The position numbers were made by a program, and so were the translations under genes. A stretch of 64,000 nt of DNA from Phoronis australis (lineage: Eukaryota; Phoronida; Phoronidae). Location: the NCBI GenBank assembly GCA_002633005.1, contig NMRA01000288.1:262300-326299 (forward strand). Reading direction: 5' to 3'. The notes under the pieces are model-generated. The model ran no database searches. It was not told the DNA's origin and was given only the letters and a program-made list of their open reading frames with translations. Position 1 is the stretch's first letter, and each line of letters begins with the position of its first letter. Positions 26,301 to 37,803 of this stretch are shown piece by piece.

Positions 26301-29300
26301 TCATGTGTCAGTCATCATTCTTTGCTACTGGGCTGCAACCAGAACACATTATCACCCAGGACAGTGGTTCCAGATAGGGTGGCGTAATCTTGGTTTGGTC
26401 ACGTTGAATTTTAGGTGGAATAACTAAATGCAGAGTAGGCTTTGCAACGCTTTTTTTTGTTTTTCGTGATCAGCAACACTTTCTTTCAAATGATTCAGGT
26501 ATTTATTAATTCAAAGATTTTTAAACGTTATTTCTAAAATCGTTTTCAAAATATAAAGCACACCTGACTCTCATTCTTTTAAGAAAGTTTTTATATAAAA
26601 GGTAACCAGAACATGTTAACATTTCTACACAGCGATAAGCAATGAACAAATTTAAGATACTTCTTACAGCTCAAACCGTGAGAATCGCAATGCGAGGGTG
26701 AAAACCGGAACAGAACCAAAAAATTTCATAATGTTACCCTTTTGAACTTACACAGCAAAATTAACAAAGACAGTGAAACTCATCAGACTGAGTGAACAGA
26801 TAAAGCACACTGTTGTTACCTGGCTTTAAAATTTCGTAGTACGTTGGGTTTTTACGATTGAACACAAAATATACAAAATTTTGTCACCTCTAACAACTTA
26901 CATCTTGAGCCTCTTAGTACATAATTTTGTTCAAATTTTGACTATCTGACAAACTAACTTGAGATACCTTGGTAGTTTCGCTGGCATCTGCCTTGTTTAG
27001 AATAGCCTGTACATTGACCTTATTGACAGCTACCTCATTGAAGGCTGTAAAAAACAGATTGCACATTGAAAACACAGAAAATGGAGCTACAATCAATATT
27101 TCAGACTCTTCTTTAAACTTACAGTACACTTATAAGGACTTAGAAAAGCAATGACCATGAAGTCCCAATTACATTCCCACTCTAAGTTTTCTTGACCACA
27201 TCCCACAGAGCTACTATACACCGTTAATATGGAGACACAAAAACCAACAAGGAGCTGTCAGTGGACATGAACGTAATGTTGGTTTCAGTCGTTTCTCATT
27301 GTCGCACAAAAAACCTCGAGAATAGCAAGTGAACTTTTGAAGCTTTCTTTACGTTCACTGTATTGTCAGTGATTCTAACCCGGAAATAAAACCAGATCAC
27401 ATGACACAGATTACGACAACCGCCTGCAGCAGTGGATTGTGGGTAACAGTTGGTTACCCGATATTTGCGAGGTCGTGTTTTCATAACACAACATCAAAAC
27501 AGCGACAACTCACTTGTTAGCAGAACTTGAAGGTTTTCATATTTAGGCATACACGTTGATATGCTTAGTGAAGTGTATAAAGAAGCAAAATAGACAAAAA
27601 AATAATTAAGAAGTCATTCTATAATCTCAACATGTCACTTAGACCAGGTATTCCAGGTATATCAGCAACTTCCAACTGGAGTTTTCCCGTCCCACACATT
27701 GAATGCTACAGTGCACCGTCAACACAGGGACAACAAAACCAAAAAGTAGATGTCTTGAGTCAGTAGACATGAATGTGAAGAGTCCACATCAATCGTCTCT
27801 CATGCTTCTCACCAGTAGAAAGCCTCTTTTCTTGTGCCTAATTCAGGAGGCGCACAATGGCCAAACCTAGTTCAAATTACAGACAACATGTGTTGCTCTA
27901 GTAAAACATCTCATTTTAGAAAAACGTTCTTACCTTTAAGGTACTTGATGATGAAAATGTAACGCTCATCAATACCTCTTTTGTCTAAATTATTTGGGAG
28001 ACAAGTAGGATCTCTGGAATAGCAAAGATCAAACAGAATTACGTGAGGCACCTTTGAACTGCAGCAACATTCAATAGCCACAGCCCCCCTTTCGAAGTAT
28101 TAAAGCTACAGTCGCACTAATGGAGTCACCTCAATCTCTGCAGGGTCAGGCTTAGAATGTGAATGAGAGGACAAGTAGACGCACTTTGTGGAGATCTTGG
28201 TTTTTCATAACAGAAAATGGATGAAATTCCCAGATCAAATTTCTTTCAAGAAATTAGAGGGTTAGAACGGAATTCATTGAGCAGTTGTAAATATCAGAAT
28301 TCTAATATTTTAGGCCTATAACTTCAAAACAGTAAAAACTCGATCAATCAAATTTGTGACCTGAAACCAATTCTGGTCGCAGTTTGACTTACAATTACTT
28401 CGCAGCAAACAAGTTCTAGTAATTTTCTAAAAGTGACCCCTTTTCCCGGTTTACTGCTACTTACAGAACATGGCATACAGTAACATCATGGTAAAACCAA
28501 CTTGTGATTTACCAATTAGAAATAGTAGAATGGATTTGCTAATGTTTACAGAATAGAAAAATGCAGAATTTTGGATTTACAACGTATTTCTCTTCTTGAC
28601 TACAGAAAACTTGTGTCTAACTCTGGTAATTTACTGTGTGGTAGCTGTTAATGAGAAAATTGTGGGAATGTTGTGCTCAGGGGCGAATCCTGCAACAGAA
28701 GTCCTAGCCACCTCGGTCCGTTGCAAATGCTTAACCAATCCCAAGCATCACCCACAAGGTGGTTCAAAGCTGGTGGTACTTACATGAGATGTAACAGCCT
28801 TATGAACAACTGGCCATCAGTGAGATCAGAGAAGGACGTGACCGGCTGGGAGTCAGGCAGCAGCAAGTGAGATGCACATACCGTGTTTATCTGTAATAGC
28901 AATATCATAAAGGTTCCCAAAGATATCAAGTACTAATGGATGTCAGGCAATGCAATCCCCTCTTTAGAATTTTTAGCAAAAATAATGAACTTGCAAATTG
29001 CAAAACGTGCAGTCAATGGAAGTACAATAAAATCTTGCCAATTTGGGACAAAAATGATTGCCAAAATTGACCTATTTTCATTTTTTTCAATACTTTGATT
29101 GCCCATAATCTCTGAAAGCATTATCTAATGGCACTGAGCTATGGTATAGAACGGGTAAGTGACGGAGCGTTTATTTGGTGCTACATGTTTTTGTGAAAAA
29201 AAAATCAAATAAAAAAAGGTCAGTCTCAAGTCACAAACATCGGTTACTCAGCACACTCTAACTCCTTCTAGCTCAGTAACGAACCGTTTGAAATTACACA

Positions 29301-29945
29301 CATGACAGAATGTATTGATTTAATGGCAATAAGCAATACGCAGGCAATTCACAGATATAATGACACTATTCACAAGTCCTTTAAACACCATCAGTAGTTA
29401 AAATTTAAAATCAAAGTAATTACGTAAAAAACAAAGATCTAATGAAAAGTCTATGGTTATAGAGTCATTTTCACACACATAATTGTTATCACAACTGATG
29501 CTTTGATTAAAACCTTTGCTGGACTGTATTTTCCATTGGTGACTTTTTAAAAGCATCTGGACTTTTGAATGATGTATTTTTTATGGTAAACACACAACAT
29601 TGACTGTTAGCTTCGATTTAAAGCACCAGAATTCGTGTTTGGCAAATAAGGCCTCCACGTTCAAAATTGAGAATTTTGTATGTCATACATCGAACCGAAC
29701 AATGACCTTTGATCCACTCACCAAGTCTCCATGATTACGAATCAGATTTTCCCTGGAAACCACATAAAATAATTTCTGCTACTATTCTTAAAGAATGCAA
29801 CGACGCACTGCTTTCAGAATTTTCTGTACCTGGGTCAAAGATCATGATTCGTCTCAATAAAATGGGAAAACATGAAAATAATGTTGGCATATTAAGTACC
29901 TACCCATTTTTTCAAAGCTTCCTGTTTGGTTGGAGTGGGATCCAT
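6402..29945 (-). CDS. NUMA1: Nuclear mitotic apparatus protein homologue (26 coding exons found, 3' end open)
   Basis: Exons in order: 29904-29945, 28784-28890, 27934-28013, 26968-27044, 26095-26272, 25231-25358, 24232-24273, 22948-23071, 21948-22065, 21405-21510, 20908-21112, 18745-18866, 16632-18410, 15667-16026, 14956-15044, 14412-14508, 14047-14245, 12837-12931, 12151-12288, 11348-11540, 10836-10929, 10163-10227, 9385-9490, 9060-9207, 8142-8312, 6402-6503. They total 4965 bases, 1655 codons, with all phases continuous. Residues 1-160 match the NuMA Hook-like head (MDPTPTKQEALKKW|INTVCASH). Ser-Pro motifs and MNSPQLS follow, then about 1150 residues of coiled coil, the peptide EDEPDDFDWGRLGELQRRN matching the human LGN-binding segment, and a basic tail. 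NuMA anchors dynein and spindle microtubules at poles and, via LGN, at the cortex. Human NuMA is longer (about 2,100 residues). The stop codon was not located. Confidence 0.9.
6789..7036. repeat. Short inverted-repeat element
   Basis: Arms at 6789-6821 and 7007-7036 share TTTCATGAAAAGTGACTTAA on opposite strands. The spacer is about 185 bases. It looks like a small foldback MITE in a NuMA 3' intron; no target duplication was assigned. Confidence 0.55.
8340..8650. repeat. Imperfect local repeats in a NuMA intron
   Basis: Phrases such as TTGAAACTTGACT, GATTGATATCTGAGT and GAGTCTGAGTTCAG recur two or three times over 300 bases, at a spacing of roughly 150. This points to an old local duplication. 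No coding content. Confidence 0.45.
9323..9375. repeat. AATAC-type microsatellite
   Basis: Interrupted pentamer run (ACAATACAATACAATGCAAT and following) in the intron between the NuMA exons at 9385 and 9207. Confidence 0.6.
9385..9490 (-). other. NUMA1: Exon encoding the LGN (GPSM2)-binding peptide of NuMA
   Basis: The exon encodes EDEPDDFDWGRLGELQRRN followed by TLCLPHLR, and the next exon continues TSYAVET. In human NuMA the equivalent region reads DEPEQLDDWNRIAELQQRN and continues to CPPHL. Acidic start, central Trp, the RxxELQxRN core and the PHL end are all kept. This segment binds the TPR repeats of LGN, tying NuMA to cortical G-alpha in spindle orientation. The upstream exon (10836-10929) also keeps an SMDLTLDHL...SITSK block like human SIDSLDLS...SITSK. 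Confidence 0.88.
9581..9794. repeat. 49-bp minisatellite, four and a third units
   Basis: Units start at 9581, 9630, 9679, 9728 and 9777 (the last partial). Each begins GACTGTATAATTATTTAGA and ends GGGACATGTA. Copies differ at only a few positions, so the array is young. It sits in a NuMA intron. Confidence 0.9.
13139..13215 (+). repeat. Dispersed repeat, copy 1 (inverted partner at 52.9 kb)
   Basis: GACCCTATAAAAATGGCCAA and the following CATATCTCAGAAACAGCTGA match, on the opposite strand, sequence at about 52870-52951. The two copies lie 40 kb apart in different genes' introns or flanks, so this is a dispersed family. Confidence 0.6.
13700..13895 (+). mobile_element. tRNA-derived SINE
   Basis: The head has an A-box-like TGGCCTGTTGGG and, 40 bases on, a B-box-like GAGCTCAAATCC. 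The tail carries AGAGGGGAAAGGTGCCTGT, a phrase also found near 44049. A related head lies on the minus strand at about 59.7 kb, sharing AAGGTCGTG before the B box. It sits in a NuMA intron. Confidence 0.6.
16632..18410 (-). repeat. NUMA1: Giant NuMA exon: about thirty 14-residue coiled-coil repeats
   Basis: One uninterrupted phase-0 exon of 1779 bases encodes residues 444-1036. From about residue 484 the protein falls into 14-residue (two-heptad) units such as RMTATLKSREEELS, QMTLLVKSKDEELW, RIQDVLKSKEDDLY and ILSEALKSKEEELV. The rough consensus is xMxEALKSKEEELx. Most units are in strict register; a few positions carry an 11- or 21-residue variant. At DNA level this is a diverged 42-base tandem array. 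Inference: internal amplification of a 42-base unit lengthened the rod without shifting heptad phase. Confidence 0.85.
19532..20272. mobile_element. Harbinger-like MITE with TTA target duplication
   Basis: The left end GGGCTGTTCCAGCAAAATCT and the right end (read on the minus strand) GGGCTGTTCCAGTAAAATCC form terminal inverted repeats of about 34 bases. The element is flanked by TTA at 19529-19531 and 20273-20275. A 3-bp TWA duplication and a GGG terminus fit PIF/Harbinger non-autonomous elements. There is no transposase ORF. It lies in the NuMA intron between exons 20908-21112 and 18745-18866. Confidence 0.7.
21865..21912. repeat. Low-complexity CCAA/AATC tract
   Basis: Tetranucleotide-like run (AACCAACCAACCAATCAATC and similar) in a NuMA intron, just before the exon at 21948. 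Confidence 0.5.
23811..23970. repeat. Tandem duplication, period 82
   Basis: TTCATGCGGGTATGTTTTTG begins at 23811 and again at 23893. The two copies are almost identical through TGAAACTGAATGCATAAA. The duplication is recent and noncoding, in a NuMA intron. Confidence 0.85.
28784..29945 (-). other. NUMA1: NuMA start codon and first two coding exons (Hook-like head)
   Basis: The ATG at 29945 opens MDPTPTKQEALKKW, aligning with the human NuMA start that also ends in a Trp before the first splice. The exon has 19 noncoding bases after its acceptor and ends in phase 0 at 29904 (TGG|GTAGGT). The next exon reads INTVCASHLLLPDSQP ... DLTDGQLFIRLLHL, matching the calponin-homology-like Hook fold of NuMA. 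In dynein adaptors this fold contacts the dynein light intermediate chain. No other in-frame ATG fits the family better. Confidence 0.85.
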
Positions 29946-29964
29946 AGTTTTAAGTCCTCATCGA

Positions 29965-31867
29965 CTGCAAATCCAAAAGAAATTTTTAATACTAAATGCA
30001 CAGTGATGACAGTGTCTCACACATTTCAAAGTACGAAAAAAGCTGAAATTTAGCTTAAGTCAGTCCCATGCAAAACGTAAAAGACACAGACAAGAGGTAG
30101 TGTCACAATTACTAATAAGGTCTAGGATCTAACCTTAGTTCATTCAAAGTGTGATACGTAACTGGTGAATTTTCATTTCATTCCAGAACACGCCTGTTGC
30201 AGCATTAATTAGAACACGCAGTTTTATGCACGATGAGTGTCGGACAGACCTTAATCTCACCAAACATACACCATGACACAAATTTACACACCCAATTAAG
30301 GACACCCTGTACAACATTTGGATGTCCTAGTAACTGTAAGTATAACGGTTTGTGAGCACACTGGTCTGTCCCGAGGCGAATAAGAAGTTAGTTCAGGTAT
30401 GATGTATTTTCTTGCAGACTCGTGTCTCCAGAGTAACATATCACATAATAAACACCAATTTGACTTGTGCTCATAAAAACTTGCGTCATTGGTCATGGAC
30501 ACCCTGAGAAATTAGGAAACGTATTTTGGACACCCTGTTTCCCTATTTTTGGAATCTTGGAAGGGCTCAGTTTGGCAACCTGCAGGAGACATTGTTTGGC
30601 GAGCTGATCTTATCAATAAAATCCCAAATCGCCATCAAGTTACTGCACACAGTCACACACGCACACGCACACACATCTGAGCACGTGCTCAAAATACTGC
30701 AGGAAAAAAACAGATGGGAGTTGGCCCCCGTTCTCGACTCATGCACAAACGTGTCCTTGATTTTTCACACTGTGTGTAGGATAGAAAGGTGGGCAACAAA
30801 AAACTTGACGAAAACAACAAAAATACCACTAGGTGACATAACGTTTTTCAAAATACCCATTTGAAACAGATCTCAAACTGACGTCTACATGGTAGTAACT
30901 TATTTGCAAAATTGCACGCATCCTACTCATGGCCAACTTGAAGTAACATAGGTCTTACTAGCGTGAACTTTGGTAGGTCACAATTTCCAGTAAAAACTTT
31001 TTTGAATACCGGGTAATCGTTCTTCTTTATAGGAAGTTATTTAATTACCGGTAATTAATTATGAGCATTAAAATACTAAATACAAATATTGTTATAGTTC
31101 TAAATTGTTTTTTGTGAAATTACTTATACTATAATAAATGTTGATAATAAAACATTTCATTTTGCTTGTGGCACTCTAGTCAGAGTGATACTCAACTACA
31201 AGGATATGCTTAGCCACTCGCCAACTGTGTTGGGCGAGAGGAAGTTCACTGGCCAGTCGCTTAGGTAGCGAGGAAATTTTCAGAGAGCAGCTGCACTCTG
31301 TCATTTCCCAGCTTTTCCCAGAGTTCAAATGAATAAAGTCCCCCCCCTCCCCATTGTTTTTATCCTGAATTCATGGTTAATGTTGGTCCGCGCCTCGGTG
31401 CTCCAGCAGTAAAAAACATCGACCCAGTGCCCTCGATCCAAGCCAATGAATGTTAAATTTAATATGATTCAACTAGACAAAAGGTCACAGAGGGTACAAG
31501 GCGTTTTTGTGAAACAATACTGAGGGCTTACTGCCGCTTACTGGTGAACAAAATTCGTACACAAATTATTGGCATTAGTTTTGAGACATTGTTGTTATTC
31601 AGTGAAAACCGTTTCCCAGCAGCCATTATTAAGAGGGGCCCATTAACTCCACTTTTACAGGCTCATGGTCCAGTTGAGACAGTGGTTAGCCTACTGTCTA
31701 GCAGTAGCAGTTCAAACTCTACGGTAGAGTCTACCATCCAAAATTCATAATTTCATTCGGCTCGGTTTTCAGATTATCAGATATCAACCAGCTTTGCTAC
31801 AACTTTCAAAATTGGTGCAAGATAAAGCATGGCCAACACTTGACGACTATGAGAAAAGTTTACTCAC
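29965..31867. other. First intron(s) of NuMA, no coding exon seen
   Basis: AT-rich intronic sequence between the noncoding 5' exon(s) and the first coding exon. It holds a CA-rich microsatellite (about 30648-30675) and GGACACCCTG repeated at about 30300, 30497 and 30529. Nothing else is supported. Confidence 0.5.
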
Positions 31868-32200
31868 CTATTCTAAGACTGTCCAACTTCTTGTTTGGTA
31901 AATTATTAGCAAAGTGACTCCGAAATGAAAACGACTCGGAAGTGGGACACTGACTCTGTCCGTCACTTACCTGCTGATTGCAGCCCATTCCAAAAACATT
32001 TGATAAACTGGCCCTCTGAATATGCTTATTTGTCGTTGCATTATCACAGATATTAACTCCAAGCAACGTGTAATTATTAAAAATGGTTTTATACTTACTT
32101 GAAACCAATCGAAGGCCAGTAAAGTAAAATCGTCGGTAATTATTGTTGGGAAACTCCGAGTTTGAAAATGGCGGTTACAGTCTCGTTTTCAAATAACAAC
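31868..32200 (-). promoter_or_regulatory. NUMA1: NuMA 5' noncoding exon(s) and promoter region
   Basis: Upstream of the first coding exon the minus strand shows three consensus donors: TTTCAA|GTAAGTATA (exon edge 32099), CAGCAG|GTAAGTGAC (31971) and GAATAG|GTGAGTA (31868). An acceptor (CATATTCAG) would start an internal noncoding exon at 32015. This suggests alternative 5' UTR splicing. At 32165-32174 the minus strand reads CCGCCATTTT, a YY1-type core-promoter element, and an inverted CCAAT lies at 32105-32109. The transcription start is inferred near 32.1-32.2 kb. Confidence 0.5.
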
Positions 32201-33580
32201 AAATGTGTCGTTACGCCCTCTATTGCTCTATTGCTCAAAGGAGTGCGCTCAGATCAAGGAGTGTAATATTTACTCTCCTTGCTCAGATCACGGTCCAGCA
32301 GTGTGTAAGAATAAAAAATACTTATTTCATGGGGCATATTCCTGTTTGTGTATTATACTGTGTTCGTCGATCCTCAGGAAACAGCACACCCCAAATCATA
32401 AACCCATGAGTATCCCGGCGTTGACACCTTAATTAGCATAACACAGGCATTTCACTGAATGACCATTGAACTGTGGTTGGAGTACTATAAAACAATTCGA
32501 ACTTTTAATTGTGTGATCTATACGAGCGCTCATAGGCCAACGAGAGTCGACAGCCATCCTCAGCTAGGCTGTTGTCAAGGCTGTGCAATCAGATCCTTCA
32601 TGAAACCGCCGAAGCCAACTCATTGTCCCGCGAAGGGCGGTCAAAGAAATTTCAAGTACTTTTGGTGCCCGTGTTGGACTATTGTTAAAAAATCAATTTC
32701 GGTACTGGAACCCGGCCAGAAACTTTAGTCCGGCTTCAGCGAAAATGTGCATTGCAAGAGAAACAGTCTACACTATAATTATAATTCATGAGTCATGTAT
32801 TACATTCCAACCAACTGAGGAAATCTTCTAGAGCACAAGAATTACGACCTTTTTTGCGGCATGCCGTTAGCAGGCTGGTGGACTTTAGACCGGCCGTCTG
32901 CGGCTAGATTGAGCAAGAGGTCCCCAACAACTATGAACGGCGTTGAGACTTTCAATGAAACGCCAGTATTTCTCCAGTGCCGGACCTCTCTCTTCCTCAG
33001 CGGCAAGGGATTATGGAATCAACAGTCACCATTTCTGCGTTCAAGTGATGGGACCCCCGACTGAGCATCCCAATAATAACAACAGCACATTTGCGGCTTA
33101 TTCTTTTGAAGTCTGGTGTCTTTTAATCTGAGGGGTCTTTATTCGTAGGGGTTGGGGTGGTTTCTTTTCATATTTTCAAGAAGACCACTCATGGATTGTC
33201 CGCTGATGGAATCAATGTCAAGTCACTCATCGACTTCTGCCGGATTTCGCCTTTTTTGTCTCAGCCCGCCAAAGGATTCAGTCTCCCTTTACTTGATCAT
33301 GGATAATGGCAATTAAGTAAAATTTCAAATTGACCCCGCAAAATTACGAACCTCATTAGAAACATAATTAACAAACTGTGAAACTGTATTAAAAAAGATA
33401 TGCATTGACCTGAATGGCCGAAAGGATGCCAAGGGTTTGACAAGTCTGAAGACCACTATACATGTAGATGGTTTTGTTATGACAAAGGTATGGATACGTA
33501 TTTAACCTGCTCTGTAAGAATGAAGTTCCAGTTCATTCCACCCTGTTTAGATATCTGAAAACGAAAATCAAGTCGGTCTC

Positions 33581-33763
33581 ACAGTATACCGCGATAGGAT
33601 TCTGTTTCCATTGCAAAAAAGAACAGCGAAACCATCAGCGCCAAAAGAAAGTGCTTCAGACTCTGGGGTTAAAGTTGAATTGGCCAACCATTTAGCGCAC
33701 TTGGAAATAGCGCATGTGGTAACCTACCTGGAACCCTATCACGGTAAGGAATATTATGAAATT
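33581..33763. mobile_element. MITE-like element, copy 1 of a three-copy family
   Basis: The ends are inverted: TACCGCGATAGGATTCTG on the left and CCCTATCACGGTAAGGAATA on the right. The interior carries TTGGCCAACC. Related copies are at 61187-61312 and 62479-62680 inside LRRC59 introns. About 180-200 bases and no ORF. Confidence 0.6.
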
Positions 33764-34859
33764 GATTTCATGAGCGTATAGAAGGTGTAATTCAAGTAAA
33801 ACGGCCGGCCTAAACAACCAAAAATGATTGGAATGACAAATACAACTGGATAAACCTCCAAGACGACACTGAGGATGATTGTAAAGTTTTACGACATTTT
33901 CCTATTGTATCATAAGAAAAGCATTTCTTTTGAACATCGTTACCACTAGGAGTTGCCAAGTTTGAAAGGAACTCGAACAAGTCTCAACAGACTCGGTTCG
34001 GCCGGGGCACGAGTTTCTGATAATAATAGTGACAATAATAACTTTATTTTGATCGAGAGGCCACCTGCCTACAGTTCACAATTAAACTTCATATACATGT
34101 GTACGCAGCCTACAAACAACTTTGAAAGTTAACATCTCTCAGCCTTTGTGTGAATTCCGACACTAAAAATGTTGTCCATCACTGACTCCCTGGTTCAACC
34201 ATACAAGATCGAAACCAATTGTATACAACAATTTTGGGTACACCAATTATTTTGACCGTGCAATTATTTTGCATTTTCAAAAAAAATATCCTATAGGCCT
34301 ACACCTATAGACACTGACAGATAAATTATGACGGTCACACTCTCACTTTAATTGCCGGTGCCATCATGGCGTTGGTCGATCGTCTTAATACCAGGAGACA
34401 GTAACTGTTTGAACATTTTCAATTTCTTTTCTATGGCTCCTACATGCGGGAACCCAGCCTAAAATATAGGGGGGCTACATTTTTTCAGTATGTGGACCTT
34501 TTACTGAAAAAAAATCTGGGACCAAAAAACAGGATAAGCCTACTATACCGCTCACACCCCGGAATTGTGCGTTCGCACCGAATTCCTGTGGACTTTTGTC
34601 TCGTTTTCTCGGACTTTTTGTTTCTCTGAGACGGACTTTTGACCACTTCGACAAATGGGGGGCTCGTTCGAGTGCACACATAGCGCCGCCGGTATACGGT
34701 ACCAAAACTTTGGGTGCTATAAAGCTAACCGTAATAATGTGTCTCTTCTACTTCCCATTTGACAAACTGAGCTAATGATTCACCAAATTCATGGCAAATC
34801 GACTGAGTAAATGATTTTTTGACGAATGATTTCTGTGAACTACGGTTTCGGCACATATA

Positions 34860-35510
34860 GGCTGCCCCGGCGCCGGCCTCACTCAGGTCACCGGTTGTGC
34901 CACCCGGCCCGGCGGCGCGAGACGGCGGTGCCGCGGGGCATTGACACTCCGACTCACCAATATATAGGAAGCACCGGCACTAAACGAAATTTAGTGGTGA
35001 TGGAAGGGGGTCGAAGACGAATTCGTAGTTTGAAGGTCTGTACCTCACAATCTTTAGCGCCGAGGGACCCTTCATGTTCCTCAGATCAGTCTCAAGCCCA
35101 TGCACGTAGACCTATAGTGGCCCCCGGACCGGCCCGCCGGTCATTAGTGCAGGGGGGCTCTGGGATCGTTATTTCCTCAGAACAATAAAACTTCACTGAC
35201 TGCCGTGAAGGGTTCAACTAGGGTTGGTACCCTAATTTTGCCGCTCTGTATCACCTTTGGAGTTGTCCTGAATCCCGGCCGGTCGGCAGCCGAGCCTGGT
35301 CCCCCGGCGACGCTTGAGACGCGGGATCTGGCCAAATTTTTCAAAATGATCTGTCAGATTCTTGAATTTTTAATTCGATTACCAACTGGCTGCAGTTATT
35401 GTTCGGACTTTTTGTAAATTGATCTTTCTAATTTTGAATGTGCAGCCGACAACCACGGCCGTCTGTCCTACGCTGGTCGAGACGGCCGGCGGAATGTGTT
35501 TGAAAAGATC
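34860..35510. other. GC-rich island, unrecognised
   Basis: This segment is far more GC-rich than its surroundings (CCCGGCCCGGCGGCGCGAGA, CCCGGACCGGCCCGCCGG). It could be a LINE 5' region or a CpG island. A frame from 35205 reads LILPLCITFGVVLNPG, faintly like the decayed 2A-type peptides that start some LINE ORFs, but the conserved DxE and final Pro are missing. Function unassigned. Confidence 0.3.
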
Positions 35511-36542
35511 ATGTGGAGGTTTTCTCGCTTACACTGCCTGGTCACCGCTCTGAGCCCCAGACAACTTTTCCTATTCAGCTAGCCCTATAATTATATTGAT
35601 GTAGATCTGAGCTAATGAAGTGGAAAGATAATAGCTAGCTCTACTTTCTTAACAATGGTGGTCCTTATTACTGACACCCAAATTGTTTTTCTCTGGCATT
35701 TGTACAGATCGAGTTAAAGTCTGTAATGTGGAGAGCAGTTTTAATTTAGTCATTTTAAATATTACGAAAAGACTAAAAAGTTTATTTGCGTTGATCTTGA
35801 CAAAGGGCCACTTCCCAAAGGAACATGGTTTTAAATGTTTCATACCTGTTTTCATTACTTTAATTTAATACTCCTGTCTACTAGTCGTTTTTCTCACGGG
35901 AGTTAAAGTTGCATCGTTTTATAAACGAAGTATCAAAACAACTTAGAAGTCAGTTAATTGTGATCCCATCCCTGAATTTTCCAGATTACAGCTACACCAA
36001 ACATGTCACAGCAAACAAAACTACGTACACGTGCCATTAGTTCAAGTTCAATTTTTATTGAAACTCAAATCATAAAATATGAAGTGCAAATGTGCATGGT
36101 GATAGCCAAGCTGAAGATTTAAAACCTCTGGACAACTTTTGGTTGCAGTAACTACATAACTATTGTAGCTTTTTCTCATTCATAAAAAATGAAATCACAG
36201 CTCTTGCCCACCGACCAACCTCTCCCATTGGTTGCACTCTCTCGGCGTTGACGACAAAGCTAGCCATATCTTAGTCAGTTGTCTTCAGAGGTGTATACAA
36301 GCTAGTATCGAAATTGGCGCATTTTCTCGAATAACAGTTTTCCGTTTAGTGTACTACTCCAGGAGTAGTTCGGTATGCACCGAGCTTTAAAAGCGATTGT
36401 TTAAAAGTTATTGACATCTAATTTGGTCACTCATATGAGTGTGTTGTTTGTTTCAATGTGGCTTAGTTGTATTAAAAGAATGCCACCGTGATCGAAAACC
36501 AAACTTGGTTGTGTTTTTCCATTTGAATACCGGTACAGTTGT

Positions 36543-37500
36543 GGTATTTTTTTTAATGAAAACTGTTGGTTAATGCATGTTTGAAAATTCGCCAGTGTAT
36601 ACAGGCAGAGATGTTTGCTATAGGTTTGGGTCTTGCTCGTACCAGACAATGCGGTCATCGCGGCAATCATCGTCGGACAGTCCCATGGATTCTGGCGCCG
36701 TGCTCTCTCTGATCCCGGTAAAAGCCGCTCAGAAGGACGAGTGGTGAAAAGTCACGCATATCTTCAGAAATGCGTGACTTTCGTGTACGCGGATTATTCA
36801 CGGCATATGTTGAGTAGACACCTAACCGTTCAGTTATGTGCAGCCCGTTTGACCAAAGATAGGTCATTCACTCGGGCCAACCGATTGACAACACCACAGA
36901 CGTGCTATAGCTTAATTCTGATCGTGCCCAATAATTTTGATGTAGGTGTTGGAAGTTTCACGAGTTAACCTTATTGCTCAGTAAATAATCGTAAAACTTG
37001 TTTTTTTTTTGTCCTCACTGGNGGTATTTTTTTTAATGAAAACTGTTGGTTAATGCATGTTTGAAAATTCGCCAGTCAATACAGGCAGAGATGTTTGCTA
37101 TAGGTTTGGGTCTTGCTCGTACTGGACAATGCGGTCATCGCGGCAATCATCGTCGGACAGTCCCATGGATTCTGGCGCCGTGCTCTCTCTGATCCCGGTA
37201 AAAGCCGCTCAGAAGGACGAGTGGTGAAAAGTCACGCATATCTTCAGAAATGCGTGACTTTCGTGTACTACGCGGATTATTCACGGCATATGTTGAGTAG
37301 ACACCTAACCGTTCAGTTATGTGCAGCCCGTTTGACCAAAGATAGGTCATTCACTCGGGCCAACCGATTGACAACACCACAGACGTGCTATAGCTTAATT
37401 CTGATCGTGCCCAATAATTTTGATGTAGGTGTTGGAAGTTTCACGAGTTAACCTTATTGCTCAGTAAATAATCGTAAAACTTGTTTTTTTTTGTCCTCAC
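36543..37500. repeat. Near-identical 0.48-kb tandem duplication around a single n
   Basis: The block from GGTATTTTTTTTAATGAAAA (36543) to the TTTGTCCTCACTGG near 37020 repeats from 37023 to about 37502. Only a few substitutions and one 3-base insertion (TAC to TACTAC near 37266) separate the copies. The n at 37022 marks a joined contig edge, so this may be two alleles placed in series. Confidence 0.85.
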
Positions 37501-37752
37501 TGGCACAACTATGCTCACTAACTCGGTTTGTTGTTCAGTTATGCAAGGCAGTTCAAATTTGATTATCTCTTCCTGCTAACATGCGCTAAAATGTAACGTT
37601 CGGTACTTCGATCGCTTGTTTTACTTGAAACGAAGAAGAATATGGAGACCAGTACTAGACATCTTATCGGATATCTGTGATCATGGGGACGAGAAGACTG
37701 GTGTCATAGCCCACTTGACCGTGGGCGATCGCCAGGCGCGCGCTTTACCCGG

Positions 37753-37803
37753 GTGGTGTATTGCAGAACTAAATCTAAAAGATTTAGTTCTATAATACAC
37801 CAC
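37753..37803. repeat. 51-bp near-perfect palindrome
   Basis: GTGGTGTATTGCAGAACTAA and its continuation pair with AGATTTAGTTCTATAATACA across a 3-base centre, with two mismatched bases per arm. Probably the centre or terminus of a foldback element. Confidence 0.75.

Noticed and set aside
31860-32108. Possible upstream open reading frame in the NuMA 5' region
   Set aside because: The apparent start is TTG, not ATG, and the frame crosses two strong splice donors.
36633-37451. Paired 111- and 112-codon frames in the duplicated block
   Set aside because: They are identical only because the DNA is duplicated; no domain, no splice context, and a frame survives by chance.
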